Shown here piece by piece: positions 8,983 through 17,232 of a DNA stretch of 64,000 bases. The translations under genes were made by a program, and so were the position numbers. The notes beneath the pieces are model-generated. The model made no database searches and was not told the origin of the DNA. It worked only from the letters and a program-made list of their open reading frames with translations. The first letter of the stretch is position 1. Each line of letters opens with the position of its first letter. The stretch comes from Haloarcula laminariae (GTDB lineage Archaea; Halobacteriota; Halobacteria; Halobacteriales; Haloarculaceae), in assembly GCF_025457605.1 (NCBI RefSeq), contig NZ_JAMZFY010000002.1, positions 682,001-746,000 of the forward strand, written 5' to 3'.

Positions 8983-10002
8983 ATGAGTGGTCCGCCAGCG
9001 AGGGAGTCGACGCTCTGGTTGCTGCTTCCCCGACCAGTCAGAGAACTCCCCGCTGACCTGGCCGCGACGCTCGTTCTCGTCGTCCTCATGACGCTGTCCG
9101 CGACCGTCCCGTTCGTCAGCGAAACGCCGCTTCGAATCGTGTTTGGATTGCCACTGGTCCTGTTTTTGCCCGGATACGCCCTCATCGCCGCGCTGTTCCC
9201 CGAAGCTGGCTCGTCCCCGGACGCGGATGATGACAGCGAGACTGATAGCGGTATCGACGGTATCGAGCGTCTCGCGCTTTCCTTCGGGTTGAGCATCGCC
9301 GTCGTCCCGCTCATCGGTCTCGCGTTGAACTTTACCCCGTGGGGGATTCGACTGGTCCCCATTCTCGTTGGCGTCGGTGGGTTCACCACCGTGGCGACGG
9401 CTGTCGCGGCACGGCGGCGACGAGCACTCCCCGAAGATGAGCGCTTCGAAGTCCCGTACCGCGAGTGGGTCGCCGAAAGCTATGCGGAGCTCAGGTCGCC
9501 TGAGACCCGTCTCGATTCCGCACTGAACGTCTTACTGGTCTGTAGCCTGCTATTGGCCTCGGGTTCTATCGTCTATGCTGTTGCCGTCCCGGCACAGGGC
9601 GAGTCCTTCAGTGAGTTCTATCTGCTGACGGAAAACGACGACGGCGAACTCGTCGCCAGTGACTACCCGACCGAACTCACGGTCGGCGAGACCGAGGAGC
9701 TTGTCGTCGGCATCGGGAACCAGGAGAACGAACAGACGAGCTACACCGTCATCGTCGCGCTTCAGCGGGTCGACACTATCGACAACGAGACGGTTGTCAG
9801 GGAGTCGACCGAACTGCAGCGCTACTCGCCGACAGTTGGCGACAACGAGACGTGGCAACAACCACACGAGATAACGCCGACGACCACTGGGACGAATCTT
9901 CGCCTGACGTATCTGCTGTACAAGGGCGACCCCGCGCCACAGCGGGATATCGACTCGGCGTATCGGTCGAACTACATCTGGGTGAACGTCACCACTCAGT
10001 GA
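8983..10002 (+). CDS. DUF1616 membrane protein
   Basis: A 339-residue protein starting at ATG 8983 (MSGPPARESTLWLLL). Four to five hydrophobic segments are seen: about residues 28-48, 50-72, 98-118, 122-140 and 180-200. The first pair carries the DUF1616 pattern FGLPLVLFLPGYALIAALFP. The C-terminal 130 residues form a secreted beta-rich domain with LTENDDGELVASDYPTEL and many Asn-X-Thr sites. DUF1616 proteins are common beside archaeal glycosylation and envelope genes; their function is not established. It follows the DUF4129 gene by 69 nt, probably in the same transcript, and bridges the MoxR cluster and the sugar operon. Confidence 0.87.
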   Translation: MSGPPARESTLWLLLPRPVRELPADLAATLVLVVLMTLSATVPFVSETPLRIVFGLPLVLFLPGYALIAALFPEAGSSPDADDDSETDSGIDGIERLALSFGLSIAVVPLIGLALNFTPWGIRLVPILVGVGGFTTVATAVAARRRRALPEDERFEVPYREWVAESYAELRSPETRLDSALNVLLVCSLLLASGSIVYAVAVPAQGESFSEFYLLTENDDGELVASDYPTELTVGETEELVVGIGNQENEQTSYTVIVALQRVDTIDNETVVRESTELQRYSPTVGDNETWQQPHEITPTTTGTNLRLTYLLYKGDPAPQRDIDSAYRSNYIWVNVTTQ

Positions 10003-10095
10003 TGGTCGTCCGGTCCGAATTCCACGGTGCGAAGTCAAACCATCTAGTATTTAACCTTGGACAGTAACATATCTGCAACCCGTACACAGTGACCA

Positions 10096-11391
10096 ATGAC
10101 CGAGGCAACGAACCGGGAACACGATTCGTCGCTGCAAACTGCCCACGACACGGCTGCCGTCGTCGTTTCGACGGCTGAGGCGGACGGCGACGAGGGAGTT
10201 CTCAGGACGATTCTTCGGGCCGAAGAACACGGTCACCACGTCTTCGTCTATTGTGTTGACCGTGACTCCGAGATAGCCCAGTTCGCCCGCCGACTCGACG
10301 CGACGGTCGTCGAGCTTGACCCAGGCCTGACGATTGAAGAGCAGTCCCGTTCGCTCGCTCGCGAGCACGGCTTTCCCGGCGTTATCCATCTCGAGTCGCC
10401 CGAACAACACCTCGATTTCGAGTCAAGCCGCACAAAACTCCGGAACAGTTCGGAGTATATGATCCCGGCCCGAATCGAGTACGAGGTCGAATCGAACCTA
10501 CTTATCGGCGTTCCGGCGTATAACGAGGAGGTCGGTATCGGCAGCGTCATCCTGTCGGCGAAATCGGTCGCCAGTGAGGTAATCGTCGTCGACGACGGGA
10601 GCTCCGACGACACGGTTGAAGTCGCGAAAACGGCCGGCGCGACGGTTATCGAACATGAGGAAAACAAGGGAAAAGGCGCGGCCATCCAGACACTGTTGGA
10701 GACCGTCCGGGAGCGGGAGTTCGACACGTTCGTGTTGTTGGACGGCGACGGCCAGCACGATCCCGACGAGATTCCACTGGTCGCGGAGCCAATCCACGAC
10801 GGTGAAGCGGACCTGGTCATCGGCAGTCGGTATCTGGACGATTCAGCGGAGGACGAGACACCCGCGTATCGACGCGTCGGCCAGCGGATTCTGGACCTCC
10901 TGACGCTCGGTCCGTCCAAGACTCGTGTGACTGACTCCCAGAGCGGCTTCCGGGCGCTGTCCCCCCGTGCGGTTGACGAACTGGCCGTCACGACGGACAA
11001 CTTCGGTGTCGAGACGGAAATGATAGACCTCGCCGCCCGGAACGACTTGACCATTGCCGAACAACCGATCGAAGCGCGCTATGAGGGAATCGACGGCCAG
11101 ACCCAGAACCCGCTCCGACATGGTCTGACAGTCGTTGTCTTCATCCTCCAGCTCGTTCGTGACCGCCACCCGATGCTCTTTTTCGGTCTGCCGGGACTCA
11201 TCTTTCTCGCTATCGGGGCGTACTACGGCATCGACGCCGTTCTGGTCTATCAGAATTCCGGTCTGTTCTACCCGGCGAAAGTCCTCGTCAGCGGCTTCGC
11301 AACGGTAATCGGGTCCATTGGCGTCTTTGTCGGGCTGGTCCTGAACCGCATTAGCAACATGCTGCAACGTCTCGACGATTCGACACTCTGA
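10096..11391 (+). CDS. Family 2 glycosyltransferase with N-terminal extension and two C-terminal helices
   Basis: A 431-residue dolichyl-phosphate-sugar-synthase-like glycosyltransferase. The GT2 core begins near residue 135 (LLIGVPAYNEEVGIGSVI) and shows VVDDGSSDDTVEVA, the metal-binding LLDGDGQHDPDE and the acceptor motif DSQSGFRA. Two transmembrane helices at about 355-375 and 388-412 anchor it. The first 130 residues are an extra alpha/beta domain absent from simple GT2 enzymes. A TATA-like element (TATTTAA, 10048-10054) lies 42 bp upstream. It starts an operon with UDP-GlcNAc epimerase and dehydrogenase genes, so a lipid-linked ManNAcA or related sugar is a reasonable product. Confidence 0.9.
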   Translation: MTEATNREHDSSLQTAHDTAAVVVSTAEADGDEGVLRTILRAEEHGHHVFVYCVDRDSEIAQFARRLDATVVELDPGLTIEEQSRSLAREHGFPGVIHLESPEQHLDFESSRTKLRNSSEYMIPARIEYEVESNLLIGVPAYNEEVGIGSVILSAKSVASEVIVVDDGSSDDTVEVAKTAGATVIEHEENKGKGAAIQTLLETVREREFDTFVLLDGDGQHDPDEIPLVAEPIHDGEADLVIGSRYLDDSAEDETPAYRRVGQRILDLLTLGPSKTRVTDSQSGFRALSPRAVDELAVTTDNFGVETEMIDLAARNDLTIAEQPIEARYEGIDGQTQNPLRHGLTVVVFILQLVRDRHPMLFFGLPGLIFLAIGAYYGIDAVLVYQNSGLFYPAKVLVSGFATVIGSIGVFVGLVLNRISNMLQRLDDSTL

Positions 11392-11402
11392 CTCGCTCAG
11401 CC

Positions 11403-12518
11403 ATGAATACAGCAACCCACGTCACCATTGTCCTCGGTACACGACCGGAAATTATCAAGCTCTCGCCGGTGATTCGTGCGTGCGAACGTGAGGGCGTTCC
11501 GTTTACACTCGTCCACACCGGACAGCACTACTCCGAGTCGCTCGACAGCGTCTTTTTCGACCAGCTAGAGCTTCCGGAACCGGACTACCAGCTCGATGTC
11601 GGCTCGGGGTCACATGGTGAACAGACTGGGGCGATGCTCGCCGAGATAGAGCGGGTAATCCTTGATGTCGAACCCGATTTGGTGCTCGTGCAGGGAGACA
11701 CAAACTCGGTACTGGCTGGCGCGCTCGCGGCGAGTAAGTTGCCTGTCGAAATCGGCCACGTTGAGGCCGGCCTTCGGAGCTTCGACCGGGAGATGCCCGA
11801 AGAGACAAACCGTGTCCTCGCCGACCATGTCGCGGACTACCTGTTCGCCCCGACCGAAACGTCGGCCGACTACCTCCGGGACGAGGGGCTGGACAACGAG
11901 CGGATACACGTGACCGGGAACACGGTCGTCGACGCCGTCCAGCGACACAGCGACTTCGCGGCCGAGAAGAGCGCAGTTCTCAAAGGCTTTGAACTCGAAC
12001 CGGACGAGTTCATACTGTTGACGGCCCATCGAGCGGAGAACGTCGACGACCGGGACCGGTTCGCCGACCTGCTCGACGGTGTCGCACGGGCCGCCTCGGC
12101 ACTCGACCGCGAGGTGGTGTACCCGATTCATCCACGCGGTCGGCAGCGACTCGACGAGTTCGACCTGATGGTCCCCGACTGCGTGCGGCTGGTCGACCCG
12201 CAGGACTATCTGGACTTCCTCGAGCTGGAACGAGCCGCGTCGGTGATTCTCACTGACTCCGGCGGCGTCCAAGAGGAAGCCTGTATCCTCGGTGTCCCCT
12301 GTGTGACACTCCGGGACAACACCGAGCGTCCCGAGACCATCGATGTCGGTGCGAACCGACTGGTCGGTGTTGATTCGGACGCAATCAGAGACGGAGCTGT
12401 TGAGATGTACGAAAGGACAACCGGGTGGGAGAACCCGTTTGGCGATGGAACGGCATCGGAACAGATACTTACAGCGGTGTGTGAACGGTCGACTGACGAC
12501 CAGCAGGTCTCACAATGA
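11403..12518 (+). CDS. wecB: UDP-N-acetylglucosamine 2-epimerase
   Basis: A 371-residue enzyme converting UDP-GlcNAc to UDP-ManNAc. Family marks: VLGTRPEIIKLSPVI at the N-terminus, LVHTGQHYSESLD, VQGDTNSVLAGALAA, GHVEAGLRSFDREMPEE, TAHRAENVD, and the UDP-binding LTDSGGVQEEA near residue 280. Length fits non-hydrolysing WecB/MnaA enzymes. It begins 11 nt after the glycosyltransferase stop and overlaps the dehydrogenase by 4 nt (ATGA), so the two enzymes are translationally coupled as consecutive pathway steps. Confidence 0.95.
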   Translation: MNTATHVTIVLGTRPEIIKLSPVIRACEREGVPFTLVHTGQHYSESLDSVFFDQLELPEPDYQLDVGSGSHGEQTGAMLAEIERVILDVEPDLVLVQGDTNSVLAGALAASKLPVEIGHVEAGLRSFDREMPEETNRVLADHVADYLFAPTETSADYLRDEGLDNERIHVTGNTVVDAVQRHSDFAAEKSAVLKGFELEPDEFILLTAHRAENVDDRDRFADLLDGVARAASALDREVVYPIHPRGRQRLDEFDLMVPDCVRLVDPQDYLDFLELERAASVILTDSGGVQEEACILGVPCVTLRDNTERPETIDVGANRLVGVDSDAIRDGAVEMYERTTGWENPFGDGTASEQILTAVCERSTDDQQVSQ

Positions 12519-13816
12519 GCACGATCTACGTCCACGGACTCGGATACATTGGGTTGCCGACAGCAGCGATGTTCGCGAACTATGACCATGAGGTCACCGG
12601 GTACGACATTGACGAGGCGATTATTGAGGGCCTCGACAATGGTGACGTCCACATCGATGAACCCGGTCTCCGAGCGTTCGTCACGCAAGCGCTAGAATCC
12701 GGCAACCTAACCGTGAGCAACGAGGTTGGCGAGGCAAAGTATCATATTATCGCCGTCCCGACGCCGTTTGACGACGAGACCAAGGAGCCAACACTCGACT
12801 ACGTCGAGGCCGCCGGCGAGGCTATCGCACCGCATCTCCGCACTGGCGACACGGTCATCCTCGAATCGACCGTTCCACCGGGTACGACTGTCGAGACGTT
12901 ACAGCCGGCCCTCGAACAATCCGGGCTGGACGCGGGCGCCGATTTTGCACTCGTCCACTGTCCCGAAACCGTTCTTCCGGGCGATATAATCACGGAACTC
13001 AAGCAAAACGACCGTATCATCGGGGGCGTAAACGGTGTTTCGACTGAGGCCGCCGTTCGCCTCTACAAGTCCTTCGTGGAGGGTGAGATTTACACGACAG
13101 AAAACGCAACAACGGCTGAGTTCGTCAAGCTCATCCAGAACACCTATCGGGATGTCAATATCGCACTGGCGAACGAACTGGCGCTCATTGGAGAGGACTA
13201 CGATATCGACTCCCGCGAGGCCATCGAGATGGCGAACACACATCCACGCGTCGAACTCCACCAGCCCGGGCCGGGCGTCGGTGGCCACTGTCTCCCGATA
13301 GACCCGTGGTTCCTCGGCCATGACTCAGACCAGCTTGACCTGATTAGCACCGCGCGAGCGATTAACGACGGGATGGCCGGCTACATCGTTGACATCCTCC
13401 GTGAGGAACTCGGGACGCTGGATGGCAAACAGATTGCGCTGTTCGGTGTTGCATACAAGGGGAACGTCGGCGACATCCGAGAGAGTCCGGCGCTGGACCT
13501 GGCTACCGAACTGCAACAGGCCGTCGCCGAGCCGCCGGAAGCGACAGCCGACGGCGGGATACAGTCGGACAGCGGTGGCGTCGATGTCCGGCTCCACGAC
13601 CCCCACGTCGACGACCAGGTACTCGACCTCGTCGGCTTCGAGGCGGCCGTCGGCAGCGCGGACGCCGTCGTCATCACGACCGACCACGACGAGTTCGCCG
13701 AACTCGACCCCGAGAAACTGCGCGAATCGATGACCGGTGACCTGGTCGTGGACACGAAGGATATGCTCCCCGAACGCGAGTGGATATCAGAAGGGTTCTC
13801 ACTGCGGCGTATCTGA
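12515..13816 (+). CDS. wecC: UDP-N-acetyl-D-mannosamine dehydrogenase
   Basis: A 433-residue UDP-sugar dehydrogenase that would oxidise UDP-ManNAc to UDP-ManNAcA with 2 NAD. The Rossmann start is IYVHGLGYIGLPTAAMFANY. The catalytic Cys is about residue 259 in GPGVGGHCLPIDPWFL, the lysine-containing AEFVKLIQNTYRDVNIALANE is the central helix, and the C-terminal UDP-binding domain includes FGVAYKGNVGDIRESPA. The GGHCLPIDP form is typical of WecC rather than UDP-glucose dehydrogenases, whose equivalent in this window (46051-47355) reads GGSCFPKD. It is coupled to the epimerase by ATGA. Confidence 0.94.
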   Translation: MSTIYVHGLGYIGLPTAAMFANYDHEVTGYDIDEAIIEGLDNGDVHIDEPGLRAFVTQALESGNLTVSNEVGEAKYHIIAVPTPFDDETKEPTLDYVEAAGEAIAPHLRTGDTVILESTVPPGTTVETLQPALEQSGLDAGADFALVHCPETVLPGDIITELKQNDRIIGGVNGVSTEAAVRLYKSFVEGEIYTTENATTAEFVKLIQNTYRDVNIALANELALIGEDYDIDSREAIEMANTHPRVELHQPGPGVGGHCLPIDPWFLGHDSDQLDLISTARAINDGMAGYIVDILREELGTLDGKQIALFGVAYKGNVGDIRESPALDLATELQQAVAEPPEATADGGIQSDSGGVDVRLHDPHVDDQVLDLVGFEAAVGSADAVVITTDHDEFAELDPEKLRESMTGDLVVDTKDMLPEREWISEGFSLRRI

Positions 13817-13824
13817 ACACCAGT

Positions 13825-14871
13825 ATGTCAACCACGACGACCGGATGGATAGACCTCGCGAGTCCGTCCCATCCGTTCTTTTTCCACGCGCTGGCGTCGG
13901 AGATTCCACACGTCGATTTTCGGACTACAGTCCGAAACAAGACGGAGACTGTCGACCTGGCTGCTGAAGTTGGCTTCGACTACACCGTCGTCGGACGGGA
14001 TTTCGACAACCCACTGTTGCGGAAGGTCGGGATCCCACTCCGGACGGGCCAGCTCACACTCTCTGCGCCAGACGCCGACGTGTCGTTGTCCTCGCGGAAC
14101 GCGATGTGCGTACTCGCGTCGAGGGCCCGTGGGATTCCGTCGATTCACTTCACGGACAACGATATCACCGCCCACGTTGACGGGCTGCGATACGAGAAGC
14201 TATACAACCGGCTGGAGGCGATGGCGACCCACAACGTCGTTCCGGCTGCCTTCGAGACCGAGGAGCTGACCAAGCGCGGCGCAGGCCCCGACAGCGTCCA
14301 CACTTACGACGGGTACAAGGAAGATATCTATATCGCCGACTTCGAACCTGACTCGAATTTCACGGACCAGTTCCCCTTCGAGGAGTATATCGTGATCCGC
14401 CCCGAGGCGTTGGACGCGGCCTACGTCGACGCAGAGCGCTCGCTGGTGCCCGACCTGCTGGAGGGTGCCGCCGAGCGTGACCTCTCGGTGGTGTATCTGC
14501 CCCGTGGACGCGGTGACGAGGCGCATGCCAACCCGTACGACAAGACGCAAGTCTATGTCCCCGACGGCGCGCTCAACGGGCTGCAGCTGGCCTGGCACTG
14601 TCGCTGTATGCTCACCGGCTCTGGAACGATGGCACGCGAAGCGGCCTGTATGGAGAAGCCGGCCGTCTCCTTCTTCCCGAACACGCTGCTGTCTGTCGAC
14701 CAAGAGATGGAAGCCGAGGGCCGGATCTTCCATTCGCGCGAGTCGGAGGCGATACTTGACTACGTCGACTCGATTGACCAGCAGAATGTCGCTCCCGATC
14801 GCGGACGAGCCCAGAGTGTTCGTAACGAGGTTGTGGACTTGGTGACCCGGTTGCTCGCCCAAAACACATGA
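13825..14871 (+). CDS. DUF354 family protein (glycosyltransferase-like)
   Basis: A 348-residue protein with start at ATG 13825 (MSTTTTGWIDLASPSHPFFF), 8 nt after the dehydrogenase stop; an in-frame upstream start would overlap that gene by 37 nt. The DUF354 pattern is seen: an N-terminal Rossmann-like half ending in SIHFTDNDI, then VIRPEALDA, VVYLPRGRGDEAHANPYDKT, and a GT-B-like C-terminal GSGTMAREAACMEKPAVSFF. DUF354 proteins resemble UDP-GlcNAc epimerases and GT-B transferases and sit in polysaccharide loci. Context suggests transfer or modification of the sugar made by the preceding genes. This is the last gene of the plus-strand operon. Confidence 0.87.
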   Translation: MSTTTTGWIDLASPSHPFFFHALASEIPHVDFRTTVRNKTETVDLAAEVGFDYTVVGRDFDNPLLRKVGIPLRTGQLTLSAPDADVSLSSRNAMCVLASRARGIPSIHFTDNDITAHVDGLRYEKLYNRLEAMATHNVVPAAFETEELTKRGAGPDSVHTYDGYKEDIYIADFEPDSNFTDQFPFEEYIVIRPEALDAAYVDAERSLVPDLLEGAAERDLSVVYLPRGRGDEAHANPYDKTQVYVPDGALNGLQLAWHCRCMLTGSGTMAREAACMEKPAVSFFPNTLLSVDQEMEAEGRIFHSRESEAILDYVDSIDQQNVAPDRGRAQSVRNEVVDLVTRLLAQNT

Positions 14872-14913
14872 GCTCCGATACCTGAAACGCAAAACTCGTT
14901 GGGTGTGTTACGG

Positions 14914-15828
14914 TTACAGTAAAGACTGGTACAACGACACAAGCTGTTCACCCATCCGTGTCGTCGACCATTCCTTCGATTTCTTTGACCCATCTGATCG
15001 AACATTCGTCTCTACGATTCTATCTAGTTTAGCTGCGAACTCAGGTGGCGACGTACAGATATACGAGTGCGTGATATCTTCGAGCACTTGTGCAGTGAAT
15101 CCAACATCTGCGGAGACCACGGGAACGTTACACGCGGCAGCTTCCTTAACGACCATCGGGCCCGTTTCCCGTCTTGACGTGATCAAAACAGCGTCGCTAG
15201 CGTTCATATAGTACGGCACCTTGTCGTGGGGAACGTTAGACAGTGTACGTAACTCTACGTCTTGGTCCATCTCTTTGATAACTTTCTCAGCGAGGGCGTA
15301 GTTTTTTACTGGCCGCGATTTCGCAGCCGGAAAGAGGACTACTGATTGATTATCGTCCCAATTGACAAACTCTCTTGCCTTGTGACGGGGAATCGGACGG
15401 AATTTTTCGGTATCGATAGGAAAGGGCACAGTTGCGTGTTGGCGGGGAAGCGATGATGACATATTCTCTGATGGAAGTATGACTTCATCAAAAAAATATG
15501 AGAGCCGTCGGCTCACTGGGCCGAGTTTTCCAACGAGGTCAGATCCCCAGAGTGTCAGTACGATGGGGCGGTGTGGCTGTCCGATGGCATACGGTGCAGT
15601 TAATCCGTGGTTCGCATGTATTATGTCGTATGACTTTGTTGCATGTTGAAGTACATCCGGGTAGAACTGAAAATAATCGGCAATCGAACGTCGGTCAATG
15701 GCCTCGTTGTCGGCAGTGTGTTGACCGGGGACACAGAGGGTTGTGATCTCGATATCCTGCTTACGGAGAGAATAAATCTGATTGTTGAAGAAAGGGCGAA
15801 GAGAATTAGTCAGCTGGAGTACGTGCAT
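14914..15828 (-). CDS. Glycosyltransferase family 4 protein
   Basis: A 304-residue GT-B enzyme, on the short side for GT4 (usually 350-400). It starts MHVLQLTNSLRPFFNNQIYS, has an N-terminal acceptor domain (HANHGLTAPYAIG), a linker (VVLFPAAKSRPVKNYALAEK) and the nucleotide-sugar C-terminal motif (ASDAVLITSRRETGPMVVKEAAACNVPVVSADVG). That form, E-T-G-P-MVVKEAAACN, is the usual E-x7-E donor site. The gene is visibly richer in A/T than its neighbours to the left and marks the start of the lower-GC part of the locus. It lies 60 nt downstream of another GT4 in the same direction. Confidence 0.88.
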   Translation of the reverse strand: MHVLQLTNSLRPFFNNQIYSLRKQDIEITTLCVPGQHTADNEAIDRRSIADYFQFYPDVLQHATKSYDIIHANHGLTAPYAIGQPHRPIVLTLWGSDLVGKLGPVSRRLSYFFDEVILPSENMSSSLPRQHATVPFPIDTEKFRPIPRHKAREFVNWDDNQSVVLFPAAKSRPVKNYALAEKVIKEMDQDVELRTLSNVPHDKVPYYMNASDAVLITSRRETGPMVVKEAAACNVPVVSADVGFTAQVLEDITHSYICTSPPEFAAKLDRIVETNVRSDGSKKSKEWSTTRMGEQLVSLYQSLL

Positions 15829-15888
15829 AGTCTCTCTATATGTAACCGAAAATATTAGCTCTTGGTTTTGATCTATTCGTACTGTTCC

Positions 15889-17007
15889 TCAGGGTTCAGA
15901 TTGTACTATATCTGTTAACACCTGGTGAAGTTCCTCACCGCGGCTACGAAAGGAGTAATCTGTCCGGTCGACCCCTTTTGTCAGCGATTGTTCTACCCGA
16001 AGTGCGAGTGTCGTTTCAGCGATACGTTCTGGTGTCGGATTTTCGACGAAGCCGGTTCCTTCGAATTTCTGCAAGACATCTCCTATCGAACTGTCCTCGG
16101 AACATAGCGCCAGTACGGGCGTGTCTGCCGCGATGTAGTCGTATGTCTTCATCGGAATCTGTGCCGGGTCTCGATTCGTTAACAGGCCGATATCTGCTTC
16201 TGCAATGAGATCCATGAGCGTGTCATGATTGACGTAATCCATTGATTCGTACTCGGCCTGTTTGCTACCGTCGGTAATTCGCTCGATAGTGGAAGAATGC
16301 TTTCCAATCTGGGTGAAAGTGACTGAAGATGTTGGTTGATCAGCAAGGTGAACAAGGGCTTTAGCAAATACCGACTCGCCCTGATAAATTTTCCCCGGAC
16401 ATACGATTTTGATTGTCTCCTCTGTTGACTCTCCCGATCGTCTCACTGTTCGGGTTTCCCGGAAGCCATTTCGGACCGTTCTGAAATTAGTTCCGTGGTA
16501 GTGCTGTCTATATCGCTCAGATGTTCGTTCGGATGTTGTCGTCACCGCTCTTGCATTCTCAATGACAGTACGTTCCATCGTCTTTAGAAACCAGCGTTGC
16601 GCTCGTGACGGGATATCTTTGTACGGGGCAAGTACCCATGGATCACGCATATCGAGCACGTAGGGAACGGACGAAAGACGTTTCAACAACGGAAGTACGA
16701 TTGCTGGGGGAAACGGGGCTCCAGTAAACCAGATCAGGTCTGGTTGTCGTTCTCGAACATGTCGATACAGTGTGTGAGCCAGTGTTGGCGTCCAACCGAG
16801 GCGCCCGAAATCGACTCGCTCTGGAAGTACGGATTGGGTCGAAAATAAACTGTCCTGCTGCTCTCGATTCGACTCTGGAGTAGTGAGAACCTCGATAGTC
16901 CAGCCCGCCTTTCTGAGTACTTCGGCAAATATGCTTGGTCTGATAGCACCAACGGTTTCTCTGGGTGGGAACGCGTGTGAGATTATGAGAAGGTCGTTAT
17001 CGCTCAT
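15889..17007 (-). CDS. Glycosyltransferase family 4 protein (GT4, WbuB-like)
   Basis: A 372-residue GT-B glycosyltransferase. N-terminal signature LLIISHAFPPRETVGAIRPS matches GT4 enzymes of the WbuB/FNT type. A Rossmann-like linker (KIVCPGKIYQGESVFAKALV) and a shortened donor motif (ADIGLLTNRDPAQIPMKTYDYIAADTPVLAL) follow; the donor motif's first conserved Glu appears replaced (D-P-A-Q-I-P-M-K-T-Y-D-Y), as in several GT4 subfamilies. It is transcribed together with the downstream GT4. A TATA-like GGTTATTTTG lies about 35 bp upstream. The sugar and acceptor cannot be assigned. Confidence 0.87.
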   Translation of the reverse strand: MSDNDLLIISHAFPPRETVGAIRPSIFAEVLRKAGWTIEVLTTPESNREQQDSLFSTQSVLPERVDFGRLGWTPTLAHTLYRHVRERQPDLIWFTGAPFPPAIVLPLLKRLSSVPYVLDMRDPWVLAPYKDIPSRAQRWFLKTMERTVIENARAVTTTSERTSERYRQHYHGTNFRTVRNGFRETRTVRRSGESTEETIKIVCPGKIYQGESVFAKALVHLADQPTSSVTFTQIGKHSSTIERITDGSKQAEYESMDYVNHDTLMDLIAEADIGLLTNRDPAQIPMKTYDYIAADTPVLALCSEDSSIGDVLQKFEGTGFVENPTPERIAETTLALRVEQSLTKGVDRTDYSFRSRGEELHQVLTDIVQSEP

Positions 17008-17199
17008 TTCTTCAACAGGTTTCTCTTACAGTCAATGGCAAAATAACCCTGTCTGTTTGGTTCTGTACACCCGAAACAAGCGTTTAGAAAAGGTATGACG
17101 AGAAAAACATCTTCTGTATGTCTCACAGACAAACATAACTACGATGATGCTGTGATCTATAGAGTGCGTAGGTAATCCGTCAAGCGTAAAGAATCACAA

Positions 17200-17207
17200 T
17201 ATATTTT
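17200..17207 (+). promoter_or_regulatory. TATA box for the GTG-started membrane protein
   Basis: TATATTTT, centred 29 bp before the GTG at 17233, in an AT-rich divergent intergenic region (17008-17232). It supports a leaderless transcript and the otherwise doubtful GTG start. Confidence 0.55.
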
Positions 17208-17232
17208 CTAACTGAGAGAGTACCAGATTTCA

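Noticed and set aside
15889-17007. Pseudogene call for the GT4 gene because of its altered donor motif
   Set aside because: The frame is uninterrupted and of full length; similar motif changes occur in functional GT4 subfamilies.
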